Assembly: GCA_003260075.1 (NCBI GenBank) | Contig: QLIY01000079.1 | Coordinates: 1 to 64,000 of the forward strand | Length of the DNA stretch: 64,000 nt | Origin: Phallusia mammillata | Taxonomy: Eukaryota > Chordata > Ascidiacea > Phlebobranchia > Ascidiidae | Reading direction: 5' to 3' | The notes under the pieces: generated by a model | Database searches by the model: none | The model's input: only the letters and a program-made list of their open reading frames with translations | Told to the model about the DNA's origin: nothing | In this document: positions 60,190 to 64,000 of the stretch, in pieces | How the letters are laid out: each line of letters begins with the position of its first letter | Numbering within the stretch: the stretch's first letter is position 1 | Position numbers and translations under genes: made by a program

Positions 60190-61228
60190 TTTTTTATCAA
60201 CACATTGCCTCAAGGAGCATTAACACACTGATAATACTTTGATACAATCTAAGATCCAAGTGATTTTTTATTTTATAATTATGCAGGAATTGAAATTACA
60301 TAGTTTTGTTTCTAAAAGCGTTTCTACTTAGATGTTGGCCTAGCGACGTAAACGCGTTACAGGTCGTTTGAGTCCTATGCGGCGTTGCGTCAAATTTTGT
60401 ATGCCCCCCCCCCCATAGTTTTGTTTCTAAAAGCGTTTCTACTTAGATGTTGGCCTAGCGATAGCGACGTAACCGCGTTACAGGTCGTTTGAGTCCTATG
60501 CGACGTTGCGTCAAATTTTGTATTCATGTAGGCAAAGCTGTCAGTGATATTGCCTTGATTTTTGCTCAAACGCAAGTTATTTCAATGCCGCAACGTCGTA
60601 TTATTTTTCTGTCTTGTGCTTTTTTTTCTTGTTGTAGAGAGCTACTATTTCAGTTCCCATCAAGCGCAAATGACGTTGTATTTATTTTCTTTCTGTTTTT
60701 GTGTAAACTTTATGCGAAATAAAATATACTTTCGCTGAAAATGTTCTGTTATCATTTAAAATCCGACAGATAAGCCCAATGGCGTAAAATCAGGGGGTAT
60801 TTAACCTTATTCAGGGCACTGGCTCAAAATCATCGCCCTCTATGAGATTTTTATTTACTTTTGTATAAAAGTGTTGCCACTAAATAGAATGTAGGGAACT
60901 AGATTTACCCAGCAACACGAAAGCTTCAGTTAACAGTTAAAGCTCAATGCGACTGCTACTACAGCACGCAGGGTCGAAGTTAGTAACATTTTAGACCAGT
61001 CTTTGCAGCATTTAGCTCAGGCTCATAGTTCTTGTATATATTTGTACAATCAGACATCGCCCCAGTTGAAAAACCCTGCGGTAAAGAAATGAGACGTTTA
61101 GCGCCTCGCGTGGCAATAGACCATTGGCATGGCAACAGCGGGGAAGCACCTCCGGAATATTGTTTTTTCAAATACAACGAAAGTGAATTGATTTTTGGAT
61201 ATATATTTTTAATCGTCAGGCAAAAACA
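59927..61228. other. 3' flank of the protease and 5' flank of EFCAB2
   Basis: Holds the two duplicated pairs described at 59917 and 60300, an AATAAA near 60718 that could end protease transcripts, and the EFCAB2 promoter region. No further exon was recognised. Confidence 0.5.
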
Positions 61229-61503
61229 ATGGCCGACGGGGAAAAGGAATCCGCAGGTATCAAATTAAACTTATCAAACTTTTACGTTTTTCTATGATCT
61301 GATAACCACATATTTTGGTTTGTTGTGACAATAAATCGCAATGCATCCCCCCCCCCTCGTCAGGCAAAAACAATGGCCGACGGGGAAAAGGAATCCGCAG
61401 GTATAAAATTAAACTTATCAAACTTTTTACTTTTTTCTATGACATCCGATAACCACATATTTTGCTTTGTGTTGGCAACTGTCAAAAAATCGCAATGCAA
61501 TTT
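61213..61503. repeat. duplication of EFCAB2 exon 1 around C run 61347-61356
   Basis: About 135 bp including the start codon, exon 1 and donor GTATC/GTATA is present twice. The coding bases of the two exon copies are identical; the intron parts differ slightly. One copy is probably allelic. Confidence 0.85.
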
Positions 61504-62257
61504 GTCTGCAAAACTAAACGTACTCTACCGGAAGATAAGGATTTATATGTGTAGAAACTATTAATAGGGTTTCGCGTGGTCGTAATTATCTAATTCGTGA
61601 TGTAAAATGATGCAAAAACGCACATAACTAAAGACGTATTTGATTCATACTACAATTTCATGAGACTAGTTTTTTTGAAAAAAAATATACACGTTTTCTT
61701 CTATGCAATGTACTAGTTTCTCTTCTACAATCTTTAGTTATTGTGAACCTGAAACCAGGAGAAAGTCCAAACTGATTTTGCTAGGTCATGTAAACAACAA
61801 AAAAGTTAAAAAAATATTGATCTGATTTCGCATTTGCTATCGTTTAAACCCCTTTCAAACACTTTTATATTAATTGCAGAGTCCATGCTTGCTGAGATAG
61901 AGAAGAAAATCACAGAAGCATTTGATATTTTCGACCATGAAGCAAACAAAACAGTTGATGTCAGAGAAATTGGAACAATTGTTCGCTCACTTGGGTGTTG
62001 TCCATCAGAAGGTAAGTTCAAGCATTTTCAGCAGAAACAACAAAGGAAATAGCTAAACCTGCTCTTTCAATATCACATGCGAATTGTACTTCCTTGCATG
62101 AACCTTGTTTCATTTGAAACATGTTAAGCTGGACATGTGTATATATATGTGTGTGTCTGTAGAAAAGCTTGAAACAAATGTTGTTGTATACACACACATA
62201 CATGTTTTAGAACAAAAGTACCCGATTTTAGTGAAGTTGGAAGAATTGAAAACCAAA

Positions 62258-62328
<71 letters not shown>

Positions 62329-62891
62329 ACAGTAACCCTCAACAAACAATAAACTAATTAAATCATTATGGCACAGTTTTGGTTATCACTGAAATTAATA
62401 ATGCCACAGTACACAAGGCTGACCAGGGACAGTGTCAAATTAAATTCATTTTCCAAACATGTGCATAGGTCAGCAAAATCTAGCCTATGGTTGGATTTAA
62501 GTCAATAAAAGTAGCTTTTGTGCGGCCTGTGTTAGTTACACTCCTGTGTTTGTTGGATCCTGTAACCAAAGTCACGGACTGCGAAAAGCATACATTATCA
62601 TGGTTTGTCATAAAAGTATCTAACACAACCATGATACAGGCACATTCACAAATAAGTCACAGTAAGTTTTGTCTCTACTCTTCAGAAGGTGTTGAATCAA
62701 ATTAAAACTGCATGTATTGTGGCTTAAATTTATTTCAGTGTTGTGTATGTGTGCCTCAATATTTTCACAACAACCTAATGTTTAGGTGAACTACATGACA
62801 TGTTAGCTGAAATAGAAGAGGAAGAACCAACTGGATACATCAGATTCGAGAAGTTTCTTCCCATGATGACCCACATACTCATGGAGCACAG
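61229..62891 (+). CDS. EFCAB2: EF-hand protein EFCAB2 / DRC8 (5' part; continues past the visible exons)
   Basis: Exon 1 is 61229-61256 (also present at 61373-61400), exon 2 61880-62011, exon 3 62786-62891. Phases fit (1, 1, 2), giving 88 codons of an expected protein of about 160-200 aa. It starts MADGEKESA. Exon 2 encodes a degenerate EF-hand region (FDIFDHEANKTVDVREIG) followed by TIVRSLGCCPSE. Exon 3 adds EEEEPTGYIRFEKFLPMM. From memory this is very close to human EFCAB2, subunit 8 of the nexin-dynein regulatory complex that links doublet microtubules in motile cilia. The C-terminal half is missing. Part of exon 2 and intron 2 is repeated at 63267-63934. Confidence 0.92.
62259..62328 (+). 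repeat. 70-nt poly-C run in EFCAB2 intron 2
   Basis: Pure C. In the sister copy (about 63570-63585) the same place holds about 15 ordinary bases, so the run replaces sequence instead of being a true microsatellite. Confidence 0.9.
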
Positions 62892-63254
62892 GTAAAAATA
62901 TTTTGTTTCCATAGATTTTTGTTTCCATAGATTCACTAAACAAGAACATAGCATGGTTTGTTTCTGAAACATACAAAAAACTATTTTAACTTTTTGTCAA
63001 TTTCGCAAACAACTCATACAGAATTTAATGAACTTACCTTTGAACTGAACTTGCATTCATACTGCTTCTACCGCTAATAGGTTCAATGCTCATTGCTAAT
63101 ACATACTGCATTTTAGGTCCTCAGTGGGTAATGTTGATCCAGATTGCAAGACATACATTATTAACCAAGACCTGTTTGCTTTTCACCATTTTTTTACCTG
63201 TGCAATTGAAGATAAAAGCCTCAGACAAGACTATAACTTACCATGCATACATAA

Positions 63255-64000
63255 CCCCCCCCCCCCAATTGTTCGCTCACTTGGGTGTTGTCCATCAGAA
63301 GGTAAGTTCAAGCTGTTTTTCCTTTTTAGCAGACAACAAAAGCAAAGGAAATAGCTACACCTGCTTTTTTTTCAATATCACATGCAAATTGTGCTTCCTT
63401 GCATGAACCTTGTTTCATTTGAAACATATTAGGCTGGACATATATATATATGTGTGTGTGTGTGTATGTAGAAAAGCTTAAAACAAATGTTGTTGTATAC
63501 ACACACATACATGTTTTAGAACAAAAGTCCTTTTTTTATTTGAGTGAAGTTGGTGGATTTAAAAACAAACACAACAATCGACCTCAACAAACAAAAAAAT
63601 TGTGGAATCAATAAAATGAATTAATAATGCCCCGGTACACCAGGGACAGTGTCAAATTAATGCACCACATTAAGCATGTTTTCCAAACATGTGCATAGAC
63701 CAACAAAATCTAGCTCATGGTGGGATTCAAGCCAATAAAAGTAGCTTTTGTGCGGCTTGTGTTGTATCAACTAAGTTACACTCCTGTGTTTGTTGGATCC
63801 TGTAACCAAAGTCACGGACTGCGAAAAGCATACATTATCATGGTTTGTCATAAAAGCATCTAACACAACCATGATACAGGCACATTTACAAATAAGTCAC
63901 AGTAAGTTTTGTCTCTACTCTTCAGAAGGTGTTGCCCCCCCCCCACTGCATGTATTGTGGCTCGAATTTATTTCAGTGTTGTGTATGTGTTCATCAATAT
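63255..64000 (+). repeat. second copy of EFCAB2 exon 2 end and intron 2
   Basis: From 63267 the sequence repeats 61976 onward (GTTCGCTCACTTGGGTG, donor GTAAGT, then the intron) with many small differences. A C run at 63255-63266 starts it, and another at 63935-63944 replaces 12 bases found at about 62695-62706. After that the copy continues to the window end. The bases between 62892 and 63254 are the 5' part of intron 3. Confidence 0.8.

Overview
This window is animal genomic DNA, most likely from a solitary ascidian (Ciona-type tunicate). The evidence is compact intron-rich genes with GT..AG introns, AT-rich non-coding DNA, many short hAT-type MITEs, an exact copy of the 16-nt Ciona spliced-leader sequence (from memory), and pairs of slightly diverged sequence copies as expected from a very heterozygous genome. 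The species call is inference.

Layout: (1) 664-13773, minus strand, a 12-exon gene of 475 codons whose intron phases all agree; the N-terminus tentatively resembles LAS2/C18orf54. (2) 16862-21827 and (3) 25216-34480, plus strand, two tandem, recently duplicated class I facilitative glucose transporter (GLUT/SLC2A) genes with the same 9-exon structure. Copy A is badly scrambled by assembly; copy B is complete except for one filler run in exon 4. (4) About 34.5-47.2 kb is gene-poor: MITEs, local duplications and one tRNA-Pro(UGG) at 40466-40537. (5) 47216-47365, minus strand, an orphan C-terminal exon of an unidentified membrane protein. (6) 50946-59926, plus strand, a 13-exon secreted protease of 635 aa: signal peptide, three trefoil-like modules, Thr-rich linkers and a trypsin domain with the full catalytic triad. 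(7) 61229 to beyond the right part of the window, plus strand, the 5' part of EFCAB2/DRC8, an EF-hand subunit of the axonemal nexin-dynein regulatory complex.

The most striking feature is technical. There are about 39 runs of 9-98 C, always on the + strand, most of them joining two near-identical copies of the local sequence. In several places the run replaces ordinary bases that survive in the sister copy. I read these as gap filler at unresolved haplotype joins. They duplicate or break exons in three of the genes. Single N positions (760, 27833, 55987) mark similar joins.

The biological signals most worth following are hammerhead-ribozyme-like folds (best at 11682-11733 and 34079-34130) in dispersed repeats of the kind linked to Penelope-like or retrozyme elements, and a spliced-leader sequence lying in an intron without a splice donor. 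I saw no bacterial-type system, CRISPR array or viral genome.
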